A DNA stretch of 34,184 bases, from contig JALXBP010000084.1 of NCBI GenBank assembly GCA_026991395.1, forward strand, positions 20,221 to 54,404. Reading direction: 5' to 3'. Every line of letters starts with the position of its first letter. The stretch's first letter is position 1. This document shows, one piece after another, positions 9,722 through 18,122 of this stretch. Position numbers and translations under genes: made by a program. This DNA comes from Anaerolineae bacterium (GTDB taxonomy: Bacteria > Chloroflexota > Anaerolineae > B4-G1 > SLSP01). A model generated the notes under the pieces. It searched no databases, was not told the origin of the DNA, and saw nothing but the letters and a program-made list of their open reading frames with translations.

Positions 9722-10861
9722 TCAGTCGCTCATCGCCAGATCACCGACGATGTTGGCGTAGCCCGCCTCCATCACCCGCTGGCTGAGGCGAAGGAAAGGA
9801 TGCAACGCATCGGGCAGCGCCCGGTAACAGGCCCGATAGGCCCGCCGGACCTCCTGGAGGATGATCTCGCTGAACATCTCGACATCCCGGCGGCGGAGAG
9901 CTTCCATCAGCGGAGGACGGGAGCGCCCGTCGATGTCGCCGACCTCCAGCAACGCCTCCAGGTAGCGCGGGTGCGGCTGGTTGAAGAGGTTGATGGAGAA
10001 GAGGTCCCAACCGGCGACCTTGCCCTCGTCCGTCAGGCGATCGCCCCAGTCGTCGAAGAGGCGAATAGCCAGCGACGGCTGACGGCTCAGCATCTCGATG
10101 GGCCGCCGAGCCTCCTCGATCGCCGCCAGCGAGGGCAGGCGGGGATCGCGGCGACGGTAGAGCGCGTAGATGACGGAGGTTACGTAGATGAGGCCGTTCA
10201 TCCGCACGGTATGCCTCGCCAGTTCATCCGCGTGCCGCGCCCAGAAAAGCGCTCTCTCCTCCTCTTCCATCTCCCGATAGCGGCGGGAGAGCCGTGCCAC
10301 CTCCATCTCGCGCCAAAGCGTTTCGATGAAGGCTTCACGCATAACGAAGGGGCGATCCTCCTCCGCGGTCAGTTGCTCGATGACCGAGCGCAGACGCTCG
10401 AGGCCGTAGGTGCGCGTCCTCACCAGCGCCGGAGGAGCGGACGGCGCAGGCGCAGGCTCGACGATCGCCGGCCAGTGCCGATGCAGGTAGCGGTGGAGAG
10501 CCTCCTCCATCGCCCGGTCCCCGCGATCCATAGCGTGATCGGTCCAGTAAACGAGGGCGATACTGACACCGGCTTCGGCCACCTCCGCGACCGATTCGAT
10601 CTCACCCGCCGTAACCATCGCACAGAAGACCGTCGATTTGTTGACGAGCTGCCGCAGCCAGCTTTCGATCTGCGCTTCAGAGGCGGGGACCATCCAGCGC
10701 CGCAGAACCGGGCGGAGCGTCGTCAACAGGTGCGCGTAGACGGCACCGATGTAAGCCTGCATCGAGGGCACATCGAGCCTTTCCAGCGGCGGATAAGAAT
10801 CGGGCAGCACTTTGTTGCGCCAGGTGGAGAGGATGAGTTCCCGCACTTTGCCGTTCGACAT
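9722..10861 (-). CDS. Helical protein of unknown function, possibly terpenoid-synthase-like
   Basis: 379 residues from the ATG at 10861 (MSNGKVRELIL), which follows GAGGAGAATAACA. The longer ORF start at 10942 would lie inside the promoter region. The protein is almost all alpha-helical, with no signal peptide or clear membrane segment. Two acidic motifs stand out: YWTDHAMDRGD about one third in, and RLFDDWGDRLTDE about two thirds in. Their spacing recalls the first and second Asp-rich metal-binding motifs of class I terpenoid/isoprenyl synthases, but the second is not a classical NSE motif (D where S/T is expected). This is pattern resemblance only; the family is not otherwise recognised. 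It is a single-gene transcription unit with its own promoter and terminator. Confidence 0.7.
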   Translation of the reverse strand: MSNGKVRELILSTWRNKVLPDSYPPLERLDVPSMQAYIGAVYAHLLTTLRPVLRRWMVPASEAQIESWLRQLVNKSTVFCAMVTAGEIESVAEVAEAGVSIALVYWTDHAMDRGDRAMEEALHRYLHRHWPAIVEPAPAPSAPPALVRTRTYGLERLRSVIEQLTAEEDRPFVMREAFIETLWREMEVARLSRRYREMEEEERALFWARHADELARHTVRMNGLIYVTSVIYALYRRRDPRLPSLAAIEEARRPIEMLSRQPSLAIRLFDDWGDRLTDEGKVAGWDLFSINLFNQPHPRYLEALLEVGDIDGRSRPPLMEALRRRDVEMFSEIILQEVRRAYRACYRALPDALHPFLRLSQRVMEAGYANIVGDLAMSD

Positions 10862-10947
10862 TGTTATTCTCCTCGAGAAACATCGATGAAAGCGCGATGC
10901 CGGAGCGGCAATCCGCAGCATCGAGAGAAAGGCCGCCAACATCTCGG

Positions 10948-10976
10948 ATTATAGCGCAATTTCTTTTTTACGGCAA
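10948..10976 (-). promoter_or_regulatory. Sigma-70 promoter for the 9722-10861 gene
   Basis: On the minus strand TTGCCG (10976-10971), a 17-base spacer rich in A, and a perfect TATAAT (10953-10948). It lies about 90 bases upstream of the ATG at 10861. Confidence 0.75.
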
Positions 10977-11063
10977 TAGCGATTTTCGCGCCCCTCCCCG
11001 AAGTCTGCAGAAGAGGGTTGCAAAAGAAAATGCAAACCGCTCCCGACCCCGGCCACCCCGGAC

Positions 11064-11091
11064 TTCAACATCGGTCGTTTTGGGTTATGAT
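11064..11091 (+). promoter_or_regulatory. Probable promoter of alr
   Basis: TTCAAC (11064-11069), a 16-base spacer and TATGAT (11086-11091). The -35 box is weak but the -10 box is good. It lies about 50 bases upstream of the alr ATG and diverges from the promoter at 10948. Confidence 0.5.
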
Positions 11092-11141
11092 GGAAAGCCC
11101 TGAGGTGCGGCAACCGCATCAGACCACGGAACGGGGGAGCT

Positions 11142-12296
11142 ATGGCAGAACGGAAATGGGCGGCCACGAGTGCGCCGCCGGGAGTCGTAACCTGGGCCGA
11201 AATCGACCTGGCGGCCATCGCCGCCAACACCGAAGCCATCCGGCGCTGGGTCGGCCCGCAGACGGAGATCATCGCCATCATCAAGGCCAACGCCTACGGC
11301 CACGACGAGGTCGCCGTCGCGCGGACGGTGCTCGAAGCGGGGGCGACCCGCCTCGCCGTCCACCGGACGATCGACGGTGTCCGCCTCCGCCGCGAGGGGA
11401 TCGAGGCTCCCGTCCTCATCCTCGGCTACACGCCGCCCTCCGGCCTGCCGATGGTCATCGAGCATCACCTCACGCCGACCATCATCGACGCCGAAGTGGC
11501 CAGCCAACTCGACGCGCTGGCCCCCCACCCCATCCCCATCCACGTCAAGGTGGATACGGGGATGAGCCGCTACGGCCTCTTCCCCGACGAGGTCGTTCCC
11601 TTCCTCGACCTCGTGGCGGCGCTGCCCAAGGTCTGGGTCGAGGGGCTCTTTTCCCACTTCGCCACCGCCGACGAGGCGGATCGCGGCCCGATGCTGGAGC
11701 AGTGGCACCGCTTCCAGGCGGTGATGGCGGCGGTCGAGGCGGCGGGGCACCACATCCCCGTGCGCCACATCTGCAACAGTGCCGCCCTCATCGCCCTGCC
11801 GGAAGCCCACCTCGACGCCGTCCGCCCCGGTATCCTCCTCTACGGGATGAATCCCTCGGCGGAATGTCAGGCCCCCTTCTCGCTGCGCCCGGCGCTCTCA
11901 CTCAAGAGCCTCGTCGTCCGCGTGCGCACGCTGCCCGCCGGAGCGGCCATCGGCTACGGACGTACCTACATCACCGAGCGAGCGATGACCGTCGCGCTGG
12001 TCCCCATCGGCTACGGCGACGGCTACCATCGGCTCATCTCCAACCGGGGCGAGGTGCTCATCCACGGGCGGCGCGTCCCGATTCGCGGGCGCGTCAGCAT
12101 GGATCAGATCGTCGTGGATGTGAGCGAACTGGAGGATGTGCGCGTGGGGGATGAAGTCGTCGCCATCGGTCGCCAGGGGGATGAGGTCATCACCGCCGAG
12201 GAGGTCGCCGTCTGGGCGGAGACGATCAACTATGAGGTGGTAACCGCCCTCCATCCGCAGGTCGTGCGTCTCTACCTCGGCGGCTCTGCCACTTGA
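11142..12296 (+). CDS. alr: Alanine racemase
   Basis: 384 residues. A PLP enzyme that interconverts L- and D-alanine in the cytoplasm and supplies D-Ala for peptidoglycan. The PLP-binding lysine is K48 in IIKANAYGHD. The second catalytic residue, a tyrosine, is expected in PIGYGDGY (Y291). Family signatures VKVDTGMSRYG, HICNSAA, RPGILLYG and SMDQIVVDV appear in order, covering the TIM barrel and the C-terminal beta domain. The ATG at 11142 follows GGGGGAGCT. It is close to the usual alr length (about 370-390). The stop overlaps the -35 box of the nrdR promoter, so nrdR can be transcribed both by read-through and on its own. Confidence 0.95.
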   Translation: MAERKWAATSAPPGVVTWAEIDLAAIAANTEAIRRWVGPQTEIIAIIKANAYGHDEVAVARTVLEAGATRLAVHRTIDGVRLRREGIEAPVLILGYTPPSGLPMVIEHHLTPTIIDAEVASQLDALAPHPIPIHVKVDTGMSRYGLFPDEVVPFLDLVAALPKVWVEGLFSHFATADEADRGPMLEQWHRFQAVMAAVEAAGHHIPVRHICNSAALIALPEAHLDAVRPGILLYGMNPSAECQAPFSLRPALSLKSLVVRVRTLPAGAAIGYGRTYITERAMTVALVPIGYGDGYHRLISNRGEVLIHGRRVPIRGRVSMDQIVVDVSELEDVRVGDEVVAIGRQGDEVITAEEVAVWAETINYEVVTALHPQVVRLYLGGSAT

Positions 12297-12320
12297 CAGC
12301 GCGACACTATCGGCTAAGAT
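12293..12320 (+). promoter_or_regulatory. Promoter of nrdR, overlapping the alr stop codon
   Basis: TTGACA (12293-12298), a 16-base spacer, TAAGAT (12315-12320). The TGA stop of alr is inside the -35 hexamer. The spacer contains ACACTATC, which resembles half of a NrdR box; autoregulation by NrdR is possible, but the match is too short to claim. Confidence 0.65.
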
Positions 12321-12414
12321 GCAACCCGCTAAAGGTGCCGCTTTTGGCCGCTCGCACCACAACATCTTGGGTATCGAGGAGGCACCGCAGTCAGCCCGCA
12401 GGGAAGGAGTCGTG

Positions 12415-12870
12415 ATGAAGTGCCCCTACTGTCACAGCACGAGGACCCGCGTCATCGACACGCGAAGTGATAGCGCAGGCAACATACGGCGGCGCCGTCG
12501 CTGCCAGGATTGTGGCAAACGCTTCACCACGCTGGAGCGCCCCGTCATCACCACGCCGCTCGTCATCAAGCGAGACGGTCGGCGCGAGCCGTTCGACCGC
12601 GAAAAGATTCTCTCCGGCCTGCGCATCGCCTGCGCCCGCCGCCCCATCGCCGCCGACGAGCTGGAGCGCCTGGTCGATCGCGTCGAGTACACCATCCGCC
12701 AGCGGGGCCGCACCGAGGTCAAGAGCAAGATCATCGGCGATGCCGTTCTCGACGAACTGCGCGAACTGGACGAAGTCGCCTACATCCGCTACGCCATCGT
12801 CTACCTGGGTCTGCAGGATTTGGAAGCCGTCCGTCGAGAGATCGACCGCATCCGTTCCCTTCACCGCTGA
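12415..12870 (+). CDS. nrdR: Transcriptional repressor NrdR
   Basis: 151 residues from the ATG at 12415 (GTG at 12412 directly before it is an alternative); GGGAAGGAG lies upstream. The longer listed ORF starts inside the promoter. NrdR senses ATP/dATP and represses ribonucleotide reductase genes. An N-terminal zinc ribbon is visible (CPYC near residue 3, CQDCGKRF near 31-38), followed by the linker TLERP and an ATP-cone domain (VIKRDGRREPFDREKI; VAYIRYAIVYLGL). The length equals the family norm of about 150. It stands 90 bases upstream of nrdJ, its expected target. Confidence 0.95.
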   Translation: MKCPYCHSTRTRVIDTRSDSAGNIRRRRRCQDCGKRFTTLERPVITTPLVIKRDGRREPFDREKILSGLRIACARRPIAADELERLVDRVEYTIRQRGRTEVKSKIIGDAVLDELRELDEVAYIRYAIVYLGLQDLEAVRREIDRIRSLHR

Positions 12871-12895
12871 CCGTTTCCGAATTTCCGTCCCATCA

Positions 12896-12917
12896 GCGCC
12901 CTGCCCAAGGGCGCTTT
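12896..12917 (+). terminator. Short hairpin between nrdR and nrdJ
   Basis: GCGCCCT / AGGGCGC stem of 7 bp with a 5-base loop, followed only by TTTACTT. It may partly terminate or stabilise the nrdR message; read-through into nrdJ is likely. Confidence 0.4.
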
Positions 12918-12960
12918 ACTTGCCCTGCGCAGGTGAAAATGAGAAAGGAGGTCTATTCTG

Positions 12961-15555
12961 ATGGACATTCTCGATCTACCGATATTGACAGAGGAACAAC
13001 TCCGTGCCCAATTCAGCGAGAACGCGCTCACCGTCCTGCGAAGGCGCTACCTGCGCCGCAACGAGAAAGGCGAACCGGCGGAGACGATCTCGGAGATGTT
13101 CCGTCGCGTCGCCCGCCACGTCGCCCAGGCGGAAGCGGAGATGGGGGGCGATCCGCACGACGCCGAGGAGCGTTTCTACCGCCTGCTGACCTACCTGCGC
13201 TTCATCCCCAACTCGCCGACGTTCACCGGTGCGGGCACGCCGCTGGGACAGCTCGCCGCCTGCTTCGTTCTCCCCATCAAAGACGATATGGGCCGCATCG
13301 AGGGAGGCATCTTCCAGACGCTGCGCGATGCCGCCCTCATCCAGCAAACCGGCGGCGGTAACGGCTTCTCCTTCTCGCGCCTGCGCCCCAAGGACACCCT
13401 CGTCAAGAGCAGTATGGGGAAAGCGACGGGGCCGCTCGGCTTCCTGCACGTGTACGATGTCGCCTTCGGCGAGATCGCCCAGGGGGGGACACGTCGCGGA
13501 GCCAATATGGGCGTCCTGCGCATCGACCACCCCGACATCGAAAGTTTCATCACCAGCAAGACCGACGAGAACGCCATCACCAACTTCAACATCTCCGTGG
13601 GGATGCTCGATGCCTTTATGGAGGCGGTGGAGAAGGACGAGATGTGGCCGCTCCGCTTTCCCGATGTTCTCCATCCCAAATACCGCACCTTCCACGGCAC
13701 TTTGGAGGATGCAGAGGAGGCCGGCATCCCCATCAAGACCTACCGCAAAGTCCGCGCCCGCGAGCTTTTCCAGAAGATCGTCCACCAGGCATGGCGCAAC
13801 GGCGAACCGGGCATGCTCTTCCTCGACACCGCCAACCGCGACAACCCCGTCCCGCACCTGGGACGCTACGAAAGCACCAATCCCTGCGGGGAGCAGTTCC
13901 TCCTCCCCTACGAAAGCTGCTGCCTCGGCTCCATCAACCTCGCCCGCCACCTCGCCCACACGGAGGACGGTCGCCCCACCGTCGATTGGGCCAAGCTGGC
14001 CGAATCCGTCCATCTGGCCGTGCGCTTCCTCGACGACGTCGTGGAGGCCAACGGGTACGTGCCCGCCGTCCCGCAACTGAAGGAAGCCGCCCAGCGCTCG
14101 CGCCGCATCGGGCTGGGGATCATGGGGCTGGCCGATCTCCTCTTCCATATGCGCATCCCCTACGGCAGCGAGGAGGGACAGGAGATCGCCGCGCAGTTGA
14201 TGGAATTCATCCGCTACGAGGCGATGCTGGCGAGCATCGACCTTGCCTCCCGGCGCGGTCCCTTCGCCACCATCAAAGGCAGCGTCTACGATCCGGAGAA
14301 CGTTACGTGGAGACCGCCCGCCTGGCCCGAATGGCTCGGCGGCAAGCCTCGCCACGACTGGGGACGCCCGCCCATCCACTGGGAGCGCGTCCTGGAGGGA
14401 CTGCGCCAACACGGCATCCGCAACGCGGCCCAACTGACCATCGCCCCCACGGGGACGATCGCCACCGTCGCCGGAGCCGAGGGCTACGGCTGCGAGCCAG
14501 TCTTCGCTCTGGCCTACACGCGCAACGTCCACGAGGCCGATCGCATCATCCCGCTGCGCTACGTCAGCAAGGCCTTCACCCGCGCCCTGGAAGAGACCGA
14601 CCTCGATGAAGCGACCAGGGAGGCCATCTTCGAGCAAGTCGCCCTCACCGGCAGTTGTCAGCAGGTCGAGGAGGTGCCGGAAGCCATCCGCCGCGTCTTC
14701 GTCGTCGCCTCCGACGTCCCCGCCGAAGGGCACGTCCGCATGCAGGCGGCCCTCCAGATTTTCGTCGATGCGTCCATCTCCAAGACGATCAACTTCCCCG
14801 CCGATGCGACGGAAGAGGATGTTGCCAATGCCTTCAAACTTGCCTGGAAGCTGGGCTGCAAGGGGCTGACCGTCTACGTGGCCGGTTCCCGTGAACACGA
14901 GGTACTGGAGACGGAGGCGACGCGCAAGGCGAAGAACGGCGAAGCTCCGGCCCCATCTGACGAGGCCGCAGGAGAGACAACGGAGGAGGAACCTTGCACG
15001 CCGCCGAAGCTCAAGCCGTGGGAAGGCCCCACCATTCGGCCCCGCCCACCACGGCTCGTGGGGCGCACATACCGCATGCCGACCCCCGTCGGTGCGGCCT
15101 TCATCACCATCAACAGCAACGGGCACGACCAACCCTTCGAGGTCTTCATCAACGTCGCCAAGGCCGGCTCGGAGACGGCGGCGATGGCCGAAGCCATCGG
15201 CAGGCTCATCTCCCTCGTCCTGCGGCTCCCCTCCGCGATGGAGCCGATCGACCGGCTGGAGGAAGTTACGGCCCAGCTACGCGGCATCGGCGGCGGGCGG
15301 CCCTTAGGCTTCGGGCACAACCGCGTCCTCAGCCTCCCCGACGGCGTCGCCCGCGCCATCCAAACCTACCTGGAGGAATACGAGGCCGCCGATGAAGACG
15401 AGGACGAGGAGGAGCCCCCCGCCTTCGAGGAGCCGCCCGTCGTGCAACAGGCACTCTTCCCCACCGGCGATCTCTGCCCCGTCTGCGGCCAGCCGACGAT
15501 GGTCTACACCGAAGGATGTCGTCGCTGCTACAGTTGCGGTCACAGCGAATGCTAA
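12961..15555 (+). CDS. nrdJ: Adenosylcobalamin-dependent (class II) ribonucleoside-diphosphate reductase
   Basis: 864 residues; the ATG follows AAAGGAGG. It reduces ribonucleotides to deoxyribonucleotides using a radical from adenosylcobalamin, so it works with or without oxygen. C101 (QLAACFVLP) is one of the redox pair. NPCGEQ at residues 307-312 holds the thiyl-radical cysteine C309 with N307 and E311. [18 protein letters not shown] and [12 protein letters not shown] are further active-site signatures. The C-terminal third has the class II TSCR-like domain ([24 protein letters not shown]), a Glu/Asp-rich linker and a zinc ribbon (C839PVC ... [12 protein letters not shown]) thought to regenerate the active-site cysteines. 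No separate small subunit is present. The preceding NrdR is its probable repressor. I see no cobalamin riboswitch in the short leader. Confidence 0.96.
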   Translation: MDILDLPILTEEQLRAQFSENALTVLRRRYLRRNEKGEPAETISEMFRRVARHVAQAEAEMGGDPHDAEERFYRLLTYLRFIPNSPTFTGAGTPLGQLAACFVLPIKDDMGRIEGGIFQTLRDAALIQQTGGGNGFSFSRLRPKDTLVKSSMGKATGPLGFLHVYDVAFGEIAQGGTRRGANMGVLRIDHPDIESFITSKTDENAITNFNISVGMLDAFMEAVEKDEMWPLRFPDVLHPKYRTFHGTLEDAEEAGIPIKTYRKVRARELFQKIVHQAWRNGEPGMLFLDTANRDNPVPHLGRYESTNPCGEQFLLPYESCCLGSINLARHLAHTEDGRPTVDWAKLAESVHLAVRFLDDVVEANGYVPAVPQLKEAAQRSRRIGLGIMGLADLLFHMRIPYGSEEGQEIAAQLMEFIRYEAMLASIDLASRRGPFATIKGSVYDPENVTWRPPAWPEWLGGKPRHDWGRPPIHWERVLEGLRQHGIRNAAQLTIAPTGTIATVAGAEGYGCEPVFALAYTRNVHEADRIIPLRYVSKAFTRALEETDLDEATREAIFEQVALTGSCQQVEEVPEAIRRVFVVASDVPAEGHVRMQAALQIFVDASISKTINFPADATEEDVANAFKLAWKLGCKGLTVYVAGSREHEVLETEATRKAKNGEAPAPSDEAAGETTEEEPCTPPKLKPWEGPTIRPRPPRLVGRTYRMPTPVGAAFITINSNGHDQPFEVFINVAKAGSETAAMAEAIGRLISLVLRLPSAMEPIDRLEEVTAQLRGIGGGRPLGFGHNRVLSLPDGVARAIQTYLEEYEAADEDEDEEEPPAFEEPPVVQQALFPTGDLCPVCGQPTMVYTEGCRRCYSCGHSEC

Positions 15556-15572
15556 GGCTCTTTCCAACGACG

Positions 15573-15600
15573 AACGGGGAGGCACTTGGCCTCCCCGTTT
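15573..15600 (+). terminator. Rho-independent terminator of nrdJ
   Basis: An 11-bp perfect stem (AACGGGGAGGC / GCCTCCCCGTT) with loop ACTTG, ending in TTT. It lies 17 bases after the nrdJ stop. It also marks the left border of accessory island 1 and could act for the minus-strand transcript that converges on it. Confidence 0.8.
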
Positions 15601-15624
15601 GTCGAGCGCGTCGGGTGTCGAGTG

Positions 15625-15667
15625 GTGTGGGTGTATTGGCTGCAGAAGGGGTTTTAGGCAGAATCTA
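15625..15667 (-). repeat. Left arm of an attC-like site after the HEPN gene (remnant)
   Basis: Directly after the HEPN stop the minus strand contains AACCCCTTCTGCAGC. The site after the Abi_C gene (29930-30038) has AACCACGTCTGCAGC at the matching place, with 13 of 15 bases identical. No right arm with GTTRRRY is seen before the nrdJ terminator, so I read this as a truncated recombination site at the end of island 1. Confidence 0.4.
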
Positions 15668-16279
15668 TCACGGATATTGTACAGCTATGTAAGCCATCTG
15701 CCGTAATTGGATTACCCATATTTCAAACAATGCAACACCGGAAGGCAATTGAGGCTGGCTCGCCCAATCTATCGGTCGCGCTTGTGCTGCCATCCCGATG
15801 GAGCGAGCAATACTCCTAACATGTTTAGCAGTTGTAGCATTGCGATGCGCAAAGAAGTTTCGCATTCGGCGTAAGTCATCCACCGGTGATGGTGTCATGC
15901 CGAGTCCTCCGCTGACATTTAGAAAATTCGTGATACTGAGTCTTTGGGCTGCACTGATACTCTCATTGGCATCCGCCCAACGAGGTTCACGCCTACCCCC
16001 TTTACGGGTTTTGATCTTAGCCCTACTAATAGCATCACCCCTTGAGCGAATATCTGGTGCTTTAGGGACAATCACGCCGTTAATTGAATAGGGACGAGCA
16101 TAACTTGAAATAATAATCAGTTCCCTACAAAATCTCGCCCAAGCGTCATGCAATCTTATCACACTCATTTCCCTCGCTTGCACGGGGCAGATTGCACTAT
16201 GCGCATTGTTAAAGCAATGTAGCAATACCGCCGTTTCCATGACGAAACGGCGATACAGTTTTCCCAAGTCTTTCAGCAT
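15668..16279 (-). CDS. HEPN-type protein (putative ribonuclease), partner of the DUF262 protein
   Basis: 203 residues. The best visible motif is RNFFAH at R140-H145 (DDLRRMRNFFAHRN), the Rx4H signature of HEPN RNases, in a mostly helical protein. HEPN proteins are common in toxin-antitoxin and abortive-infection systems, where they cut RNA. The ATG at 16279 is only three bases after the stop of the DUF262 gene (TGA AGA ATG), so the two are cotranscribed and probably act together. The middle part (residues about 80-105) is rich in Arg/Lys. The exact HEPN family is not recognised. Base composition is AT-richer than the neighbouring housekeeping genes, suggesting transfer. Confidence 0.6.
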   Translation of the reverse strand: MLKDLGKLYRRFVMETAVLLHCFNNAHSAICPVQAREMSVIRLHDAWARFCRELIIISSYARPYSINGVIVPKAPDIRSRGDAISRAKIKTRKGGRREPRWADANESISAAQRLSITNFLNVSGGLGMTPSPVDDLRRMRNFFAHRNATTAKHVRSIARSIGMAAQARPIDWASQPQLPSGVALFEIWVIQLRQMAYIAVQYP

Positions 16280-16282
16280 TCT

Positions 16283-17356
16283 TCACAACCGCTGTGGCAA
16301 TAATGCTCGAAAATAAACAGGGAAGCGCTTTCGACGGCTGGCAATACGCTGGGTAGTACCTGACGACGCCATCCAGAACTCTTTCAAATATGCTTCCGAA
16401 GGGGGCTCATCACTCTCCAATATTTGTGACAAGTAGCCTAGATTCTCTATCACCATAGAAATATTGCTGAGAGCGTGAGAACTCCTCGCCGGCATCCTCT
16501 CACCCATTTTCCCTTGGGGAATACCAAACAAGGCATGAGCAACTGCGGCATATAACATCAAGAAATGCGGAGATCTGCTAATTGGGCCATCAAGAGCTAA
16601 GGAAAGATTCCGTACAATAAATTCTATAACCTCATTAACTTTCAAGATCGTTTCTTCCTTGTTGGGGAAATCTTTATCATATTTAACGTACAGCTTTCTG
16701 ATATTGCGTTGTCCCCCATCAGTAACCCCTTCCAAAATCACTCCAAACATTTCTGCCATTAACGAATCGTCCAACATCCTCACACGTTGGCGCATAGAGA
16801 GAATCGAAAATCTTTCCCATAAGTCCTTACCCCATTGCATAGATGTATCATGCACCGCCCATTTGAAATCACCCTGAAATTCCGCATGGCGCAACTCAGC
16901 ATCGTTAAGTCGCACGTTATATGAATTCAATCGTGAGAATATTTCTAATACCTCCTCATCTGACGCATTGATTAGAAGTTCAACTGCCACAGTGTAGGAT
17001 AAAAAATGCTCTTGGATATCTTCCGAGAGAGTACTGTATCTATACCCTCTAAACTCCTTAGCTCTGCTTCCCAAGATCAGCTTGTCATCGGCAAACTCAA
17101 TAATTGCACGCAACCTCTGCTGCCCATCTACCACTTCACGGTATGATTTCTTAGTTCTCAAATCAATGCGAGAACGTATGTAGATTTTAGGTATGGGGTA
17201 ATTTCTTAGAATAGTATCTATCAGGTAAGACTTAGCAGCTTGCGTCCACACACTCCGGCGCTGAAAATCAGGATTTAGCTTAAGCTGTTTTTTTCTATGC
17301 CATTCAAGGAAGTCCGCAATAGTATATTGCTGAAGGTTTGATGTGGCCATTTTCAT
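16283..17356 (-). CDS. DUF262 domain protein (ParB/GmrSD-N-like)
   Basis: 357 residues. The N-terminal half is a typical DUF262 domain: LNPDFQRRSVW at residues 27-37, LIDTILRNYPIPKIYI, and VVDGQQRLRAI at 75-85 carrying the DGQQR motif. DUF262 is related to the ParB/Srx NTPase-nuclease fold and forms the N-terminal domain of GmrSD-type modification-dependent restriction enzymes. The GmrD-like HNH domain is not visible in the C-terminal half, so the effector may be the HEPN protein encoded three bases downstream. ATGs occur at 17356 and 17350; AAGAGG upstream suits either. It starts 33 bases after an attC-like GTTAGAC end, so with the HEPN gene it would form one cassette. Defence against phage or plasmids is an inference. 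Confidence 0.85.
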   Translation of the reverse strand: MKMATSNLQQYTIADFLEWHRKKQLKLNPDFQRRSVWTQAAKSYLIDTILRNYPIPKIYIRSRIDLRTKKSYREVVDGQQRLRAIIEFADDKLILGSRAKEFRGYRYSTLSEDIQEHFLSYTVAVELLINASDEEVLEIFSRLNSYNVRLNDAELRHAEFQGDFKWAVHDTSMQWGKDLWERFSILSMRQRVRMLDDSLMAEMFGVILEGVTDGGQRNIRKLYVKYDKDFPNKEETILKVNEVIEFIVRNLSLALDGPISRSPHFLMLYAAVAHALFGIPQGKMGERMPARSSHALSNISMVIENLGYLSQILESDEPPSEAYLKEFWMASSGTTQRIASRRKRFPVYFRALLPQRL

Positions 17357-17384
17357 GCACCTCTTGAAATCCGATTTCTCAAAA

Positions 17385-17525
17385 GCCTGTCTAACAACAA
17401 CGTCAGTGAAGCTGCAACGCTACCACGGACATTATTGGCGACATATCTTTCTCGCAGGAGCCCCACTAGACTCACGAGAAGTACATCCGCCGGATGCAAG
17501 ACTAGACATTTTCTGCAGCTTTGCC
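17385..17525 (-). repeat. attC-like spacer between the phosphoribosyltransferase and DUF262 genes
   Basis: The minus strand ends with GTTAGAC (17395-17389), which fits the integron R' rule GTTRRRY. The plus-strand sequence at 17385-17412 (GCCTGTCTAACAACAACGTC...) matches the site at 29926-29953 in 22 of 28 bases. Internal palindromes are present (CATCCG-G-CGGATG and TTCTCG ... CGAGAA). A clear R'' (RYYYAAC) after the phosphoribosyltransferase stop is not seen, so the left arm is degenerate or absent. Confidence 0.45.
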
Positions 17526-18122
17526 CTAATTGGGCTTGCGCGAATCTCGAACATAGCCATATCCCTTGTACATCCAAGGCATACGGAAATCCCCGGTAAT
17601 CTCTTTACCAAAATAATCTGGGCGATATGCAGAGGTAACCCCCTTTACAAAGCAAGCCGTCCGTATCTCTTGAGGATTTACTTGCTCAATTTCATGGAGA
17701 AAGAATTTCATTGTTCCTCCAGTAAGAACATCGCCAGCCACTAATAGTACCTTTTTCCCTCTGAGTGGGGCAAAGTCGATCATTCTGTTTTCCACTTCTA
17801 TCCGTTCCCCATCATGCCATTCATACATTCGATCCACACCTAGTAAGGGAATATTTCGCATCTTGTCCGGTACCCGTAAGTTTCCTGACAATAAGGCCCC
17901 AAGGATTGAACCACCTCGACCAATTCCCACAATCACGTCTGGAACAAACATATCACTGCTCATCTGGGAGATTAATTTCTTCACCAATTTATCCACCTCC
18001 GCCCAGCTAAAACTCCGCAGGTTAAGCCACACCTCTGCCGTTTTATACAAAGTGGCTAAAAAGCCAACAAATGCCAACGCATAACTCGCAATGTCGAAAA
18101 GGTTTTTTACATCCATTGTCAT
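17526..18122 (-). CDS. Membrane-anchored phosphoribosyltransferase-domain protein
   Basis: 198 residues. One N-terminal transmembrane helix (IASYALAFVGFLATLY, about residues 11-26) is followed by a type I phosphoribosyltransferase fold: GIGRGGSILG at 67-76 and the PRPP loop LLVAGDVLTGGT at 126-137. The substrate is unknown; the hood region is not like a known purine or pyrimidine enzyme. Its ATG overlaps the stop of the histidine phosphatase gene (ATGA), so the two are translationally coupled and probably act on related metabolites. A membrane-tethered phosphoribosyltransferase beside a phosphatase, DUF262 and HEPN genes suggests a nucleotide-related defence or signalling role rather than housekeeping salvage (inference). 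It is AT-rich compared with the flanks. Confidence 0.8.
   Translation of the reverse strand: MTMDVKNLFDIASYALAFVGFLATLYKTAEVWLNLRSFSWAEVDKLVKKLISQMSSDMFVPDVIVGIGRGGSILGALLSGNLRVPDKMRNIPLLGVDRMYEWHDGERIEVENRMIDFAPLRGKKVLLVAGDVLTGGTMKFFLHEIEQVNPQEIRTACFVKGVTSAYRPDYFGKEITGDFRMPWMYKGYGYVRDSRKPN

Noticed and set aside
12871-12960. Cobalamin riboswitch before nrdJ
   Set aside because: The leader is only 90 bases and holds a simple 7-bp hairpin; no B12-box pattern is visible.
12976-15132. 718-residue minus-strand ORF opposite nrdJ
   Set aside because: GC-rich shadow frame; nrdJ on the plus strand has full catalytic motifs and a strong ribosome-binding site.
17353-17577. 74-residue minus ORF between the phosphoribosyltransferase and DUF262 genes
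   Set aside because: It overlaps the end of the phosphoribosyltransferase gene and runs through the attC-like palindromes; no start signal or family.
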